Positions 1 through 9,381 of a stretch of 43,566 nt of DNA are shown one piece after another; positions within the stretch are counted from its first letter, which is position 1, and every line of letters begins with the position of its first letter. The DNA lies in contig JAQVTJ010000003.1 in NCBI GenBank assembly GCA_028700095.1, forward strand, positions 1 to 43,566. The letters are read 5' to 3'. The notes under the pieces were generated by a model. That model worked only from the letters and a program-made list of their open reading frames with translations. It searched no databases and was not told the DNA's origin. Source of the DNA: Methanobacterium sp. Lineage in GTDB: Archaea > Methanobacteriota > Methanobacteria > Methanobacteriales > Methanobacteriaceae. The translations under genes were made by a program, and so were the position numbers.

Positions 1-750
1 ACAAAACTGTGTATTGTCCATGGGACGTACCATTTCAATCTCACCACCATCAATAAAATATTTCTTCCTATCCTGCATAAAGGGCCTTATTTTAACTTTT
101 GAAGATATTTTATTTAATTCTTCCTCTAAAGGTTCCATATTATAATGATATTTCTCTAAAAAATCAGATTCTTCACAATTTTCAGTTTTTAAAAGTTCAA
201 TTAACTGTAATACCACACCATGTTTTCTGCAGAACTTGAACATTTTACATATTTCACCATGATTTATTCCTTTCATAATTACCATATTCACTTTTACAGG
301 GTTAAAACCAGCTTCCACAGCTTTTTTTATCCCAGCCTTAGCATTTTCCATATAATTATGTTTGGTAATAAATTTATAAGTTACAGGATTTAAAGTATCA
401 AAACTTACATTAATCCTATTTAAACCTGCTTTAACCAATTCATTTGCATATTTTCCAAGTAAAATTCCATTAGTAGTTATTGAGATATCTTTAAAGTTTA
501 AAGTTGATATTTTCTTTACAATATCTACAATATCATCCCTTATAAGTGGTTCTCCTCCAGAAAGCCTTATTTTATCTATTCCTATTTCTTTGGCTATTTT
601 ACATACTTTATATATCTCCTCAGATGTCATTTCATAATCCCGAGCTACTATGCCATCATGGTGACAATAAAAGCATTTTACATTACAACGGTTTGTTATT
701 GAAATACGTAGAGATATTATAGGTCGTTGGTATCTGTCAGTTGTCTTCAT
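1..750 (-). CDS. moaA: GTP 3',8-cyclase MoaA (partial, C-terminus beyond window)
   Basis: Radical SAM enzyme for the first step of molybdopterin synthesis, converting GTP to 3',8-cyclo-GTP. The ATG lies at 750-748 and the frame is open to base 1, giving 250 residues. The N-terminal radical SAM motif reads CNVKCFYC (CxxxCxxC), followed by RLSGGEPLIR. The last visible residues, VRPMDNTQFC, match the MoaA segment that leads into the second C-terminal [4Fe-4S] site, so roughly the last 50-60 residues are missing. The start overlaps the 3' end of mobB by 14 bp, so the two are probably one transcript. The family call is from motifs; the order of cofactor genes supports it. Confidence 0.93.
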   Translation of the reverse strand, partial: MKTTDRYQRPIISLRISITNRCNVKCFYCHHDGIVARDYEMTSEEIYKVCKIAKEIGIDKIRLSGGEPLIRDDIVDIVKKISTLNFKDISITTNGILLGKYANELVKAGLNRINVSFDTLNPVTYKFITKHNYMENAKAGIKKAVEAGFNPVKVNMVIMKGINHGEICKMFKFCRKHGVVLQLIELLKTENCEESDFLEKYHYNMEPLEEELNKISSKVKIRPFMQDRKKYFIDGGEIEMVRPMDNTQFC

Positions 751-1444
751 CGTTAATCATCAATTCTATTCTTTTTATTTCATGGGCTCCATATTCGTCC
801 TTTCTAAGGGAATCAATCATCCCACTAACCACATTTTTAACAAATGATTTTACAAATGGATTCATAGGTATTAAAAATCCATCAACTTTTAAAACAATAT
901 CTATAGATTCTGATACACATTTAATATCTTTTGCAGCTTTACCTGTGATTTTTGCAGTCTGTAAAGCCTTACAAGTTTCAAAACCACATTTTTTACAATC
1001 TAAACCTTGGTAAATACCAAAACTCTGATTTTCTATCATATCTACCAATGATTTAATATCTTCAGATTCCAACTCTCTTACATCTACATTTTTAATTGTA
1101 AAATCATCTTTATAATCTGATGTTGATATTTTAGCATATTTAGATGGTTTAAATCCTTCTATAACAATAAAATCAAGTTTCTTTGTATTTTTAATTAGAT
1201 TTAATATATTTTCCAATTCCATTGGTTCGTTAATATTAAGGAATGTCTCATCACCTGCACCTACCACAAGTTTTGCACCAGATTCTTTATGTTTCCATGT
1301 ATCTCTGCCTGCTATATCAAAACCTTCTGTTGTATGTTTAACAGTACCTACATCAAAACCCCTTTTAACAAGTTCTTCAACAATTTTTGTTACAAGAATA
1401 GTTTTTCCAGTATTTTTGGTTCCTACAACTCCTATGATTCTCAT
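737..1444 (-). CDS. mobB: Molybdopterin-guanine dinucleotide biosynthesis protein MobB with C-terminal cysteine domain
   Basis: 235-residue P-loop GTPase-like protein that helps make the bis-MGD form of the Mo/W cofactor used by Fdh and Fwd. The N-terminal Walker A reads GVVGTKNTGKT. After the MobB domain (about residues 1-135) comes an extra domain with DCKKCGFETC and a further Cys (KCVSES), spaced like an Fe-S binding module seen in corrinoid/CODH proteins. The start ATG at 1444 is preceded by GGTGG. The gene lies upstream of and overlaps moaA, and is divergent from fdhA. The cofactor role is from family knowledge; the job of the Cys domain is unknown. Confidence 0.88.
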   Translation of the reverse strand: MRIIGVVGTKNTGKTILVTKIVEELVKRGFDVGTVKHTTEGFDIAGRDTWKHKESGAKLVVGAGDETFLNINEPMELENILNLIKNTKKLDFIVIEGFKPSKYAKISTSDYKDDFTIKNVDVRELESEDIKSLVDMIENQSFGIYQGLDCKKCGFETCKALQTAKITGKAAKDIKCVSESIDIVLKVDGFLIPMNPFVKSFVKNVVSGMIDSLRKDEYGAHEIKRIELMINDEDN

Positions 1445-1506
1445 GGTTTTTCCACCTTAAACTATTAAGAAATTTTTACTTAAAACTAACTTAATATATT
1501 TATGTA

Positions 1507-1516
1507 TTGTGATATA
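1507..1516. promoter_or_regulatory. Candidate Mo/W operator in mobB-fdhA divergent region
   Basis: The 138-bp gap between the divergent mobB and fdhA genes contains TTGTGATATA. Its reverse complement TATATCACAA is found exactly in the fwd leader (4396-4405), and nine of the ten bases recur at the tupA start region (13715-13723). A second, weaker half TATATCAT follows 17 bp downstream in inverted orientation, giving a loose dyad. Regulator unknown; ModE is the obvious candidate by context. Confidence 0.35.
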
Positions 1517-1582
1517 TCTTAATAATTGTCTATATCATTACTATAATCTATTTTATATGATCCAAAATTTTCGAGAATTAAC

Positions 1583-4277
1583 ATGAAAAATAATAAGATA
1601 ACATTAATAATTGATGGTGTAGAAATACAAACAAAAAATAACAGCACTATACTCGAAACAGCCCTTGCTAACGGGATATTTATACCACACCTATGTTATC
1701 ATCCTAAAATAAAACCATGGGGAGTATGTAGGCTGTGCATGGTTGAAAATGAAGAGGGAAGTCTAGTTACAGCTTGTGAAAGTAATGTTAGTGATGGGAT
1801 GGCTATTTCTACAGAAACTAAGAGAATTAAAGCTATTAGGAAGATTGCAGTTCAGCTTTTAATTGCCAACCATGACATGGATTGTTTAACATGTGCAAAA
1901 AATGGGGATTGTAAACTTCAAGATACTGCTACTTATATTGGGATAGATAAAGATGATTTACATAGTTTTAGACAGGGTATTATGGATGTTTCAAATGATG
2001 ACTCAAATCCCTTCTTTAAACGTGACCTAAAAAAATGTATTCTCTGCGGTATTTGTGTTAGGATATGTGGGGAGGTTGTAGGAACAAATGCCATAGACTT
2101 TAGTTTCAGAGGTTATGAAACTCAAATATCCACATTTGCTAATAAATCCATACTAGAATCAAACTGTGTATCTTGTGGTGAATGTGTTGTTGCATGTCCT
2201 GTAGGAGCTCTTATACCTAAAAAGTCTATAAAACCCTCAAGAGAGGTAAAAACCATATGTTCTTATTGTGGGGTGGGATGTGGTATTTACCTAGGTATAC
2301 GTGGAAATAATATTGTAAATGTAAGAGGAGATCCTTCTACTCCTACAAATCAAGGAAATTTATGTGTTAAAGGTAGGTTTGGACATGGTTTTGTAAATCA
2401 TCCTAAAAGACTGAAATCACCTATGATAAAAAGGAATGGGAAATTCCAAGAAGTTGACTGGAACGAGGCATTAACTTTTATTTCAGAAAAATTATTGGAT
2501 TATAAGAAACAAGGTTCTGTTTTTGCGGCAATGGCATCTGCTAAATCCACAAATGAAGAAAATTATATTTTACAAAAATTCACACGAACAGTAATGAATA
2601 CAAATAATATAGATCATTGTGCAAGACTTTGTCATGCAGCATCAGTTACAGGATTATCTAAAACCATTGGAAGTGGTGCTATGACCAACTCTATAAATGA
2701 AATCCCAGATACTGACTGTGTATTTGCAATAGGAACCAATACAACATCTACACATCCAATTATAGGAATGAAAATACAAAAAGCTTTGGTTAATGGTGCA
2801 AGTTTAATAGTTGCAAATCCAATGGAAATTGAGCTTTGTAAAAATGCAGATATTTTCTTACAACATAACCCAGGAACAGATGTAGCTCTTATAATGGGTA
2901 TGATAAAAATAATTATTGATGATGAATTATTAGATATTGATTTTATTAAAGACCGATGTGATAATTTTGTTGAATTTAAGAAATCCCTTGAAAAATACAA
3001 CCTTGATTGGGTTGAAATAATAACAGGTGTTTCAAAGTCTAAAATAATTGAAGCAGCCCATATATATGCAAAAGCAGGATCTGCTTCTATATTATATTCA
3101 ATGGGCATAACACAACATGTTAATGGAACTGATAATGTTATGGCATTAAGTAATTTGGTTCTTATTACAGGAAATATAGGAAAAACATCTTCAGGTATTA
3201 ATCCTCTTCGAGGTCAAAATAATGTACAAGGAGCTTGTGATATGGGTTGTTTACCAGATGTTTATCCAGGATATCAAACAGTGGATAATCCTGTTGTTTT
3301 TGAGAAGTTTAAAAATATGGAACTATAATTTGAACAGATCCCCTGGTATGATGCTTCATGAAATTATAGAAGCAGCACATACTGGTGATATTAAGTCACT
3401 TTATATAATGGGTGAAAACCCTGTTCTTAGTGAGCCTGATTCAAAACATGTGAAAGAATCACTTGAAAAACTAGAATTTCTTGTTGTGCAAGATATTTTC
3501 ATGACTGAAACAGCTTTATTAGCAGATGTTATACTTCCAGCATGTTCATTTGCTGAAAAAGACGGTACTTTTACCAATACAGAACGTTGTGTTCAACTAC
3601 TTAAAAAAGCAATAAAACCATTAGGTGATTCTAATCCTGACTGGTGGATTATATGCCAACTTGCCCAGAAAATGGGGGCTGATGGCTTTAATTTCCATAA
3701 TACAAATGAGATCATGGAAGAAATTGCAAAATTAACACCAATTTATAGTGGTATATCACATTTAAGATTAGAAAATAATGGTTTACAATGGCCATGTACT
3801 GATAATAATGATATGGGAACTCAACTCTTACATTTAAATAATTTTAATACAATTAATGGAAAGGGAAAATTAATACCTTTAGATTACAAGTTACCATCTG
3901 AACTTCCTAATAAAGAATATCCACTGGTCATGACAACCCGCAGAAGTTTATACCAATACCATACAGGAACTATGTCCAGTAGTGTTGATGGCCTTAATAT
4001 TCTCTATGGCTCTGATATGGTTGAAATAAATCCAATAGATGCTACTAATTTAGGAATATCATCTGGAGATAATGTTAATATTACTTCACCTAGAGGTAGT
4101 ATTAAAGCTTGTGTGAAAGTAACTGAATCAACACCTTCTGGTTTAATTGCAATGACCTTCCATTTTCCTGAATCTCCCACAAATATCATAACCAATTCCA
4201 AAGTTGATCCTTTATCAGGCACTCCTGAATTGAAATTTTGTCCAGTTAAAATTGATAATAATATTAAAATAGAATGA
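1583..4277 (+). pseudogene. fdhA: Formate dehydrogenase alpha subunit with NuoG-like N-terminus, one frameshift
   Basis: Two overlapping frames make one molybdopterin oxidoreductase of about 897 residues. Domain order: plant-type [2Fe-2S] domain (HLCYHPKIKPWGVCRLC), NuoG-like Cys region (CLTCAKNGDCKLQ), two ferredoxin motifs (CILCGICVRIC, CVSCGECVVACP), then the catalytic [4Fe-4S] motif CSYCGVGC and the MGD domains. The metal ligand is cysteine, not selenocysteine, in HCARLCHAAS. The first frame ends at TAA 3326-3328. Removing one A from the A5 run at 3311-3315 joins the frames as FEKFKIWNYNLNRSPGMML, which fits the family. Normal methanogen FdhA is about 680 residues and paired with fdhB. 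This long form has no fdhB beside it and resembles clostridial Fdh, so acquisition is possible (inference). Decay or a homopolymer read error are both possible. Confidence 0.85.
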
Positions 4278-4342
4278 TTATGATTTAAAATAAAGAAATT
4301 TTTACATATAATATATCTAGCAGGAATAGACTAAAAAAAAAA

Positions 4343-4350
4343 TTTATAAT
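4343..4350 (+). promoter_or_regulatory. TATA box of the fwd operon
   Basis: TTTATAAT preceded by a run of A (4333-4342) that would serve as BRE. With the usual archaeal spacing, transcription would start near 4370-4377, just before the left arm of the leader stem. Confidence 0.5.
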
Positions 4351-4377
4351 ACAACTAATATATTATAACCAACTATT

Positions 4378-4513
4378 TTTTTTGGGTGGATATGTTATAT
4401 CACAATGAATTTTTTCTAAAAGCTTTACTAAACCAGGTAAATATATAGATTTTATATTCTATTTAAGACTTTTAAAACATTTTCATTTGATGGGATCTAC
4501 AACACCCAAAAAA
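4378..4513 (+). ncRNA. Candidate structured 5' leader of the fwd operon
   Basis: A perfect 11-bp inverted repeat, TTTTTTGGGTG (4378-4388) and CACCCAAAAAA (4503-4513), would close a 114-nt domain. Inside are three short hairpins: GATAT/ATATC (4389-4393, 4397-4401), TTTAC/GTAAA (4424-4428, 4437-4441) and ATAGA/TCTAT (4445-4449, 4458-4462). Directly after comes ATGTGT/ACACAT (4513-4518, 4525-4530), which would compete for the last base of the closing stem, then GTGT/ACAC at about 4592-4604 just before the ribosome site. The predicted transcript start is a few bases upstream of the closing stem. This is the layout of a riboswitch or attenuator, but I recognise no known class. Also holds the TATATCACAA motif. 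Confidence 0.4.
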
Positions 4514-4617
4514 TGTGTTTTAAATACACATCAATATATAAACATTTCTATATAATTTTTGATGATAATTATATATATATAGAGTACATAAGTGTAATTA
4601 ACACACATGGGGTGCAC

Positions 4618-5097
4618 ATGCCAAAACATATAATCTCTGGGTTAAAATATTTAGCAGCAGTAGAACTAAGAAAAAAAGGACGTAATCAAAGAGAAATTGC
4701 AGCAGAACTCGATATGGATAGATCAACTGTTTCTCATTACTTAAATGGTAGAAATGTTTCATGGAATTCCATAGAAATAGCAACAGTCATAAGAAATACA
4801 TGTCCTAAAGATTTTTTAGCACTTACCTATGCTCTTATCAAAGATAAAGATAAAACCCGGACCATAATAAAAACATGTTTGGATAAAAAATATGATTGTA
4901 AGGTGAAAACTTCGTGCATTGGTTGTGGTATTTGTGTTGATGCATGTATGATGAATTCCATTGTGTTAGATGATTTAAAGGCACAGATAGATCCTTATTG
5001 GTGTTGCGGATGCCTTATATGTGGGGAAATGTGCCCTACAAACTCAATAGAGATTAAGGAGGTCAAGAATGATGGAGAAAACAGAGATGATAGGTGA
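4618..5097 (+). CDS. fwdH: FwdH-like protein: helix-turn-helix fused to 2[4Fe-4S] ferredoxin
   Basis: 159 residues. Residues 1-60 form a helix-turn-helix (NQREIAAELDMDRSTVSHYL) and the C-terminal half carries CIGCGICVDACMMNS and CCGCLICGEMCP, two [4Fe-4S] ferredoxin motifs. The start is placed at the ATG at 4618, which has GGGGTG eight bases upstream; an in-frame upstream start (4513) falls inside the leader and has no ribosome site. First gene of the fwd operon; its end overlaps fwdF by 29 bp. The published fwd operon of Methanothermobacter also begins with a two-cluster ferredoxin gene, fwdH. The HTH suggests a redox- or metal-responsive self-regulator as well as, or instead of, an electron carrier (inference). 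Confidence 0.75.
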   Translation: MPKHIISGLKYLAAVELRKKGRNQREIAAELDMDRSTVSHYLNGRNVSWNSIEIATVIRNTCPKDFLALTYALIKDKDKTRTIIKTCLDKKYDCKVKTSCIGCGICVDACMMNSIVLDDLKAQIDPYWCCGCLICGEMCPTNSIEIKEVKNDGENRDDR

Positions 5098-6127
5098 TAA
5101 GGATATTTCTGTAGAAAGAACAGGTGCAGAAGCTAGAAAATTAAATTTCAAAAATGAATTATGTGGTTCATGTGGAATTTGTGAAAAAATCTGTCCTGTA
5201 GATGCTATAGAAGTAAACCCAACTGGAGCAATGGTTCGAACAGAACAAGAATCCAGTAAACTAGAAATTGATGAAAATAAATGTGTATTATGTGGTATGT
5301 GTAGTTGTATCTGCCCATATGATGCTTTAGATCTTGAAATAAAAGGTAAAACAATCAAAGAATCAGATGAATATCCTCATCTATTAAAATCTTCAGAAAT
5401 TGATGAAGATAAATGTATTTACTGTAAAGCTTGTGAAACTGCATGCCCACCAGGAGCTATAACCATTGCAAGAGAACTTCCAGATAGATCCAAACTTGTT
5501 AGTGGTGAAATAGAAATAGACAAGGAAACCTGTATAAAATGTGGCGTATGTGAAGAAATGTGCCCAGCAGAAGCAATTGAACTTGACTATAAATTCCCAA
5601 CTTCTGATGACCCTACAATAGCTTCAAACATAAATATTGACAAAGATAAATGTGTCTACTGTTTAGTTTGTAAAAAAGCATGTCCTGTTGATGCAATCAA
5701 AGGTGTATGCAGATTATGTTCCTACGGTGACTATGACATCAAAGCAGAAGATGCTGAAATCAAAGGAAGCTCAGATATAAACGAAGAAGTGTGTGTTAAC
5801 TGCGGATGGTGTAAGGATATCTGCCCAGTAGAGGGTATAAAGGTTACTAAACCATTTGAAGGAACAGTAGACATAAATCAAGAATCATGCCAAGGCTGTG
5901 AAACATGTGTAATGGCATGCCCATGTAATGCCATATCATTCCCAGAAACAGAGGAAATGGGTGGTATTAGCGAAAAAATCCATATAGATGAAAAATACTG
6001 TATATATTGTGGTGCATGTGAAAAAGCATGTCCTGTTGATGCAATTGATGTTAAAAGAACTAAAATACACAGTACCCCAGTTAAATCAAAATCATGGGAA
6101 AAAGCATTTGAATCTATAAAAAACTAG
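5069..6127 (+). CDS. fwdF: Polyferredoxin FwdF of formylmethanofuran dehydrogenase
   Basis: 352 residues with eight CxxCxxCxxxCP motifs (the first is CGSCGICEKICP, the last CIYCGACEKACP), so eight [4Fe-4S] clusters, the number known for FwdF. It wires electrons over long distance in the Fwd complex, toward the FwdB active site. AAGGAGGT lies 7 bases before the ATG at 5069. The 29-bp overlap with fwdH implies coupled translation. A frame-broken paralogue sits at 15481-16478. Confidence 0.95.
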   Translation: MMEKTEMIGDKDISVERTGAEARKLNFKNELCGSCGICEKICPVDAIEVNPTGAMVRTEQESSKLEIDENKCVLCGMCSCICPYDALDLEIKGKTIKESDEYPHLLKSSEIDEDKCIYCKACETACPPGAITIARELPDRSKLVSGEIEIDKETCIKCGVCEEMCPAEAIELDYKFPTSDDPTIASNINIDKDKCVYCLVCKKACPVDAIKGVCRLCSYGDYDIKAEDAEIKGSSDINEEVCVNCGWCKDICPVEGIKVTKPFEGTVDINQESCQGCETCVMACPCNAISFPETEEMGGISEKIHIDEKYCIYCGACEKACPVDAIDVKRTKIHSTPVKSKSWEKAFESIKN

Positions 6128-6165
6128 TTGAATATAATATTAATATTTAAATTGGAGGTAAATAA

Positions 6166-6423
6166 ATGACTATCGGACTTGTAATATATCCTGAACTTTG
6201 CCATGGATGCGGCAACTGCGTTGTTGCATGTCCTATCAACTCATTAAGAAGTCCTGAAGTTGCTGGTGGAAAAGGACCTACAGAAGATGTTGACATGGTA
6301 ATGATGGTTGATGATGGAGTTATAGATCTAAAAAACCCAAATCACTGCGGAAAATGCGGAACATGTGTTGAATCATGTCCGGTTAACGCCATAAGACTCG
6401 AACAAGTGGAGGAAACCGAATGA
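6166..6423 (+). CDS. fwdG: Ferredoxin subunit FwdG
   Basis: 85-residue 2[4Fe-4S] ferredoxin: CHGCGNCVVACP and CGKCGTCVESCP, separated by an insertion of about 30 residues. It carries electrons between FwdF and the FwdB catalytic subunit. TTGGAGGT precedes the ATG. Ends with an ATGA overlap into fwdD. Confidence 0.93.
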   Translation: MTIGLVIYPELCHGCGNCVVACPINSLRSPEVAGGKGPTEDVDMVMMVDDGVIDLKNPNHCGKCGTCVESCPVNAIRLEQVEETE

Positions 6424-6812
6424 ACTTCATATTAAATACTGGTAGAACAATTTGGCAGGGTCAAGCAATTGAATCAGGTAAAGACCTTCAGATGTATGTT
6501 GATGCAGCAGCAGTCTGTAATATGAACAAGGATCAAATGGAAAGCATGGATCTCAAAGATGGAGACAATATAGAAGTAGTATCTGAATTTGGAGATGTTG
6601 TTGTCAAAGTTGTAACAGCCAAAGAAGAGCTTCCAGATGTCATGATATACATCCCAATGGGACCATGGGCAAACAGAGTCATACGCCCTAATACAGACTC
6701 AACAGCTACACCAAGCTTTAAAAACATACCTGTTGAGATCAACCCCACAGATGAAGCAGTACTAGATATGCCTACCCTAATGAAAGGTTATAATAAAATT
6801 TCAAATTACTAA
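6420..6812 (+). CDS. fwdD: Formylmethanofuran dehydrogenase subunit D
   Basis: 130 residues, molybdopterin-dinucleotide-binding fold that completes the W-bisPGD site with FwdB. Motifs are the N-terminal LNTGRTIWQG and the IPMGPWANRV loop, both typical of FwdD. Starts in the ATGA overlap with fwdG; ends 18 bp before fwdA. Confidence 0.93.
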   Translation: MNFILNTGRTIWQGQAIESGKDLQMYVDAAAVCNMNKDQMESMDLKDGDNIEVVSEFGDVVVKVVTAKEELPDVMIYIPMGPWANRVIRPNTDSTATPSFKNIPVEINPTDEAVLDMPTLMKGYNKISNY

Positions 6813-6830
6813 CGACTAGGAGGACTCTCG

Positions 6831-8546
6831 TTGGAACACATAATAAAAAACGGAATTGTTTATGATCCACTAAACAACATCGATGGAGAACAGAAAGATA
6901 TCTGTATAAAAGATGGAAAAATTGTGGACAGTGTAAGTGCAGATGCAAATGTAACAGATGCATCTGGACAGATCATAATGCCTGGAGGAGTCGACCCACA
7001 CACCCATATAGCAGGTGCAAAAGTTAATGTGGGAAGAATGATCCGTCCAGAAGATAGTAAAAAAGATGTAGTAGGCCGTGCTCCTGGTCAAAGAGGTGGA
7101 AGCGGATTTTCAGTTCCTTCAACATTTATGACCGGGTACAGATATGCCCAAATGGGATATACAACAGCAATGGAAGCAGCAATGCCACCATTACTTGCAA
7201 GGCACACCCATGAAGAATTTCATGACACACCAATTATAGACCATGCAGCTTACCCATTGTTCGGTAACAATTGGTTTGTAATGCAATACCTCAAAGAAGG
7301 AGACCTTGACAAAACTGCAGCATACGCATCATGGTTATTAAGAGCTACCAAAGGATATGCAATCAAAATAGTAAACCCTGCAGGAACAGAAGCATGGGCA
7401 TGGGGAGGAAATGTACATGGAATAGATGATCCTGCACCATACTTCGATGTAACTGGAGGAGAAATTATAAAAGGCCTTGCAGAAGTTAATGAAATGCTCG
7501 GACTTCCACATCCAATACATCTTCATTGTAATGATTTAGGACATCCCGGAAACTATGAAACAACCTTAAAATCATTTGATATACCAAAAGGTATTAAAGC
7601 AAACCCAATAACAGGAAACAGAGACAAAGTATTATATGCTACTCATGTCCAGTTCCACAGTTACGGTGGAACCAATTGGAGGGACTTTGTTTCAGAAGCA
7701 CCTAAAATTGCAGACTACGTAAATAAGAATGATCACATAGTTATTGATGTAGGACAAGTTACATTAGACGAAACAACAACAATGACTGCAGACGGCCCAA
7801 TGGAATATGATCTTCACACACTAAACGGTCTTAAATGGGCTAATTGTGATGTTGAACTCGAAACCGGCTCTGGAGTTGTTCCATTTATTTACTCAGGAAA
7901 AGCACCAGTTCCATCATCACAATGGGCAATTGGTCTTGAACTATTTTTACTTGTAAATGACCCAGAAAAGATATGTTTAACAACAGACAGTCCCAATGCT
8001 GGTCCGTTCACAAGATATCCACGTGTAATGTCATGGCTTATGAGTAACAAATACCGTGAAGACATGATAGAAAACCATGTACACAAATGGGCACAGAAAA
8101 AAACAAGCATAGCAACAATTGACCGTGAATACAGCTTCTTTGAAATAGCTCAAATATCAAGAGCAACACCAGCAAAAGTACTGGGATTAAGCGATACCAA
8201 AGGCCACTTAGGTGTTGGTGCAGATGCAGATATTGCAATTTATCCATTCAACCCAGAAACACAAGACCCATCCACAGATTATATGAAACTAGAAGAAGCT
8301 TTAACTGCAGCATCATATGTATTTAAAGATGGTGAAATTGTTGTAAAAGACGGAAAAGTTGTAAACATAGGTTTACCTGGAAGATGTTATTGGGTAAACT
8401 CAATTTACGATGAGGAACTAGAAAAACAAATAGTTGGTGAAGTTGAAACTATGTTCAAGAGATATTATTCAGTAAACTTTGCAAACTATGCTGTACAAGA
8501 TGAGTATCTTCCAAGATCAACTCCGGTTGATGGGGTGATTTTATGA
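6831..8546 (+). CDS. fwdA: Formylmethanofuran dehydrogenase subunit A (amidohydrolase)
   Basis: 571 residues, full length. Metal-dependent amidohydrolase that joins the formate made by FwdBD to methanofuran. Visible landmarks are the metal-binding HTH of GGVDPHTHIAG (about residue 60) and the AIKIVNPAGTEAW segment holding the Lys expected to be carboxylated. The TTG at 6831 is the start: AGGAGGA lies 7-8 bases upstream and the family begins EHIIKNG. Overlaps fwdC through ATGA. Confidence 0.96.
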   Translation: MEHIIKNGIVYDPLNNIDGEQKDICIKDGKIVDSVSADANVTDASGQIIMPGGVDPHTHIAGAKVNVGRMIRPEDSKKDVVGRAPGQRGGSGFSVPSTFMTGYRYAQMGYTTAMEAAMPPLLARHTHEEFHDTPIIDHAAYPLFGNNWFVMQYLKEGDLDKTAAYASWLLRATKGYAIKIVNPAGTEAWAWGGNVHGIDDPAPYFDVTGGEIIKGLAEVNEMLGLPHPIHLHCNDLGHPGNYETTLKSFDIPKGIKANPITGNRDKVLYATHVQFHSYGGTNWRDFVSEAPKIADYVNKNDHIVIDVGQVTLDETTTMTADGPMEYDLHTLNGLKWANCDVELETGSGVVPFIYSGKAPVPSSQWAIGLELFLLVNDPEKICLTTDSPNAGPFTRYPRVMSWLMSNKYREDMIENHVHKWAQKKTSIATIDREYSFFEIAQISRATPAKVLGLSDTKGHLGVGADADIAIYPFNPETQDPSTDYMKLEEALTAASYVFKDGEIVVKDGKVVNIGLPGRCYWVNSIYDEELEKQIVGEVETMFKRYYSVNFANYAVQDEYLPRSTPVDGVIL

Positions 8547-9358
8547 GTGAAATAATATTAAAACCTAAAGAACAACCATTAGTACCGATTGAAGCAAACA
8601 ACGTAACACCAGATGTATTTGCAGGTAAAACCCTGGAAGAAATTAAAAATTTAGGCATCTGGCATGGTAACAGACAAGACAGACTCTCAAAGTTCTTTGA
8701 TATTGAAGGTGAATCCTCTGAAAATCCATCAGAAATTAAAATAATTATTGATGGATCTGTACCTAAAACCAAATGGATTGGTAAGGCAATGACAGCAGGT
8801 GAAATACTTGTTAAAGGAGATGTCAACATGTATGTTGGCGCAGACATGAAAGGCGGAAAGATTCTTGTGGAAGGTAATGCTGCTTCATGGCCTGGCCAAG
8901 ATATGCAAGGCGGAGAACTCACAATAATGGGTAATGCTGGAGATTATGTTGGATCAGCCTATCGTGGGGATTGGAGAGGTATGAGTGGCGGTTTAATAAC
9001 TGTCCATGGTAATGTAGGTAACGAAATAGCCGAATATATGCTCGGCGGTAAAATGGTTATCAAAGGCAATGTTTCCATAATGCCTGGTGTTCACATGAAC
9101 GGAGGACTACTTATAATTGAAGGTAACGTTGTTGCAAGAGTTGGCGGCGAGATGAAAGGCGGAACAATCGTTGTTAAAGGAATTATTGACGAATTTTTGG
9201 CTGGATTCAAATACCTTGGAATTGAAAGAGACCTTAACTTAGAAGGAGAAATTATTGAAGGTGCTTACCATAAATTTAAAGGGGACCTTGCAACTAAAGG
9301 AGCTAGTGGAATTGTTTACGCTGCAGTTGCAGGAAACAGCCACATAGCACCCTATTAA
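8543..9358 (+). CDS. fwdC: Formylmethanofuran dehydrogenase subunit C
   Basis: 271 residues. Repeats of the type GGxIxVxGN (MKGGKILVEGNAASWPG, MGGELTIMGN-like turns) make the beta-helix seen in FwdC and the glutamate synthase C-terminal domain. Structural subunit bridging FwdA and FwdBD. ATGA overlap with fwdA; a 23-bp gap with a GGAGGG ribosome site leads to fwdB. Confidence 0.95.
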   Translation: MSEIILKPKEQPLVPIEANNVTPDVFAGKTLEEIKNLGIWHGNRQDRLSKFFDIEGESSENPSEIKIIIDGSVPKTKWIGKAMTAGEILVKGDVNMYVGADMKGGKILVEGNAASWPGQDMQGGELTIMGNAGDYVGSAYRGDWRGMSGGLITVHGNVGNEIAEYMLGGKMVIKGNVSIMPGVHMNGGLLIIEGNVVARVGGEMKGGTIVVKGIIDEFLAGFKYLGIERDLNLEGEIIEGAYHKFKGDLATKGASGIVYAAVAGNSHIAPY

Positions 9359-9381
9359 TTGGAGTTATTGGAGGGATAACT

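Noticed and set aside
741..1013. Plus-strand ORF opposite mobB
   Set aside because: Antisense shadow of a gene with clear motifs.
3311..3328. Programmed frameshift in fdhA
   Set aside because: No known slippery signal or stimulating structure; a simple extra A in a run explains it.
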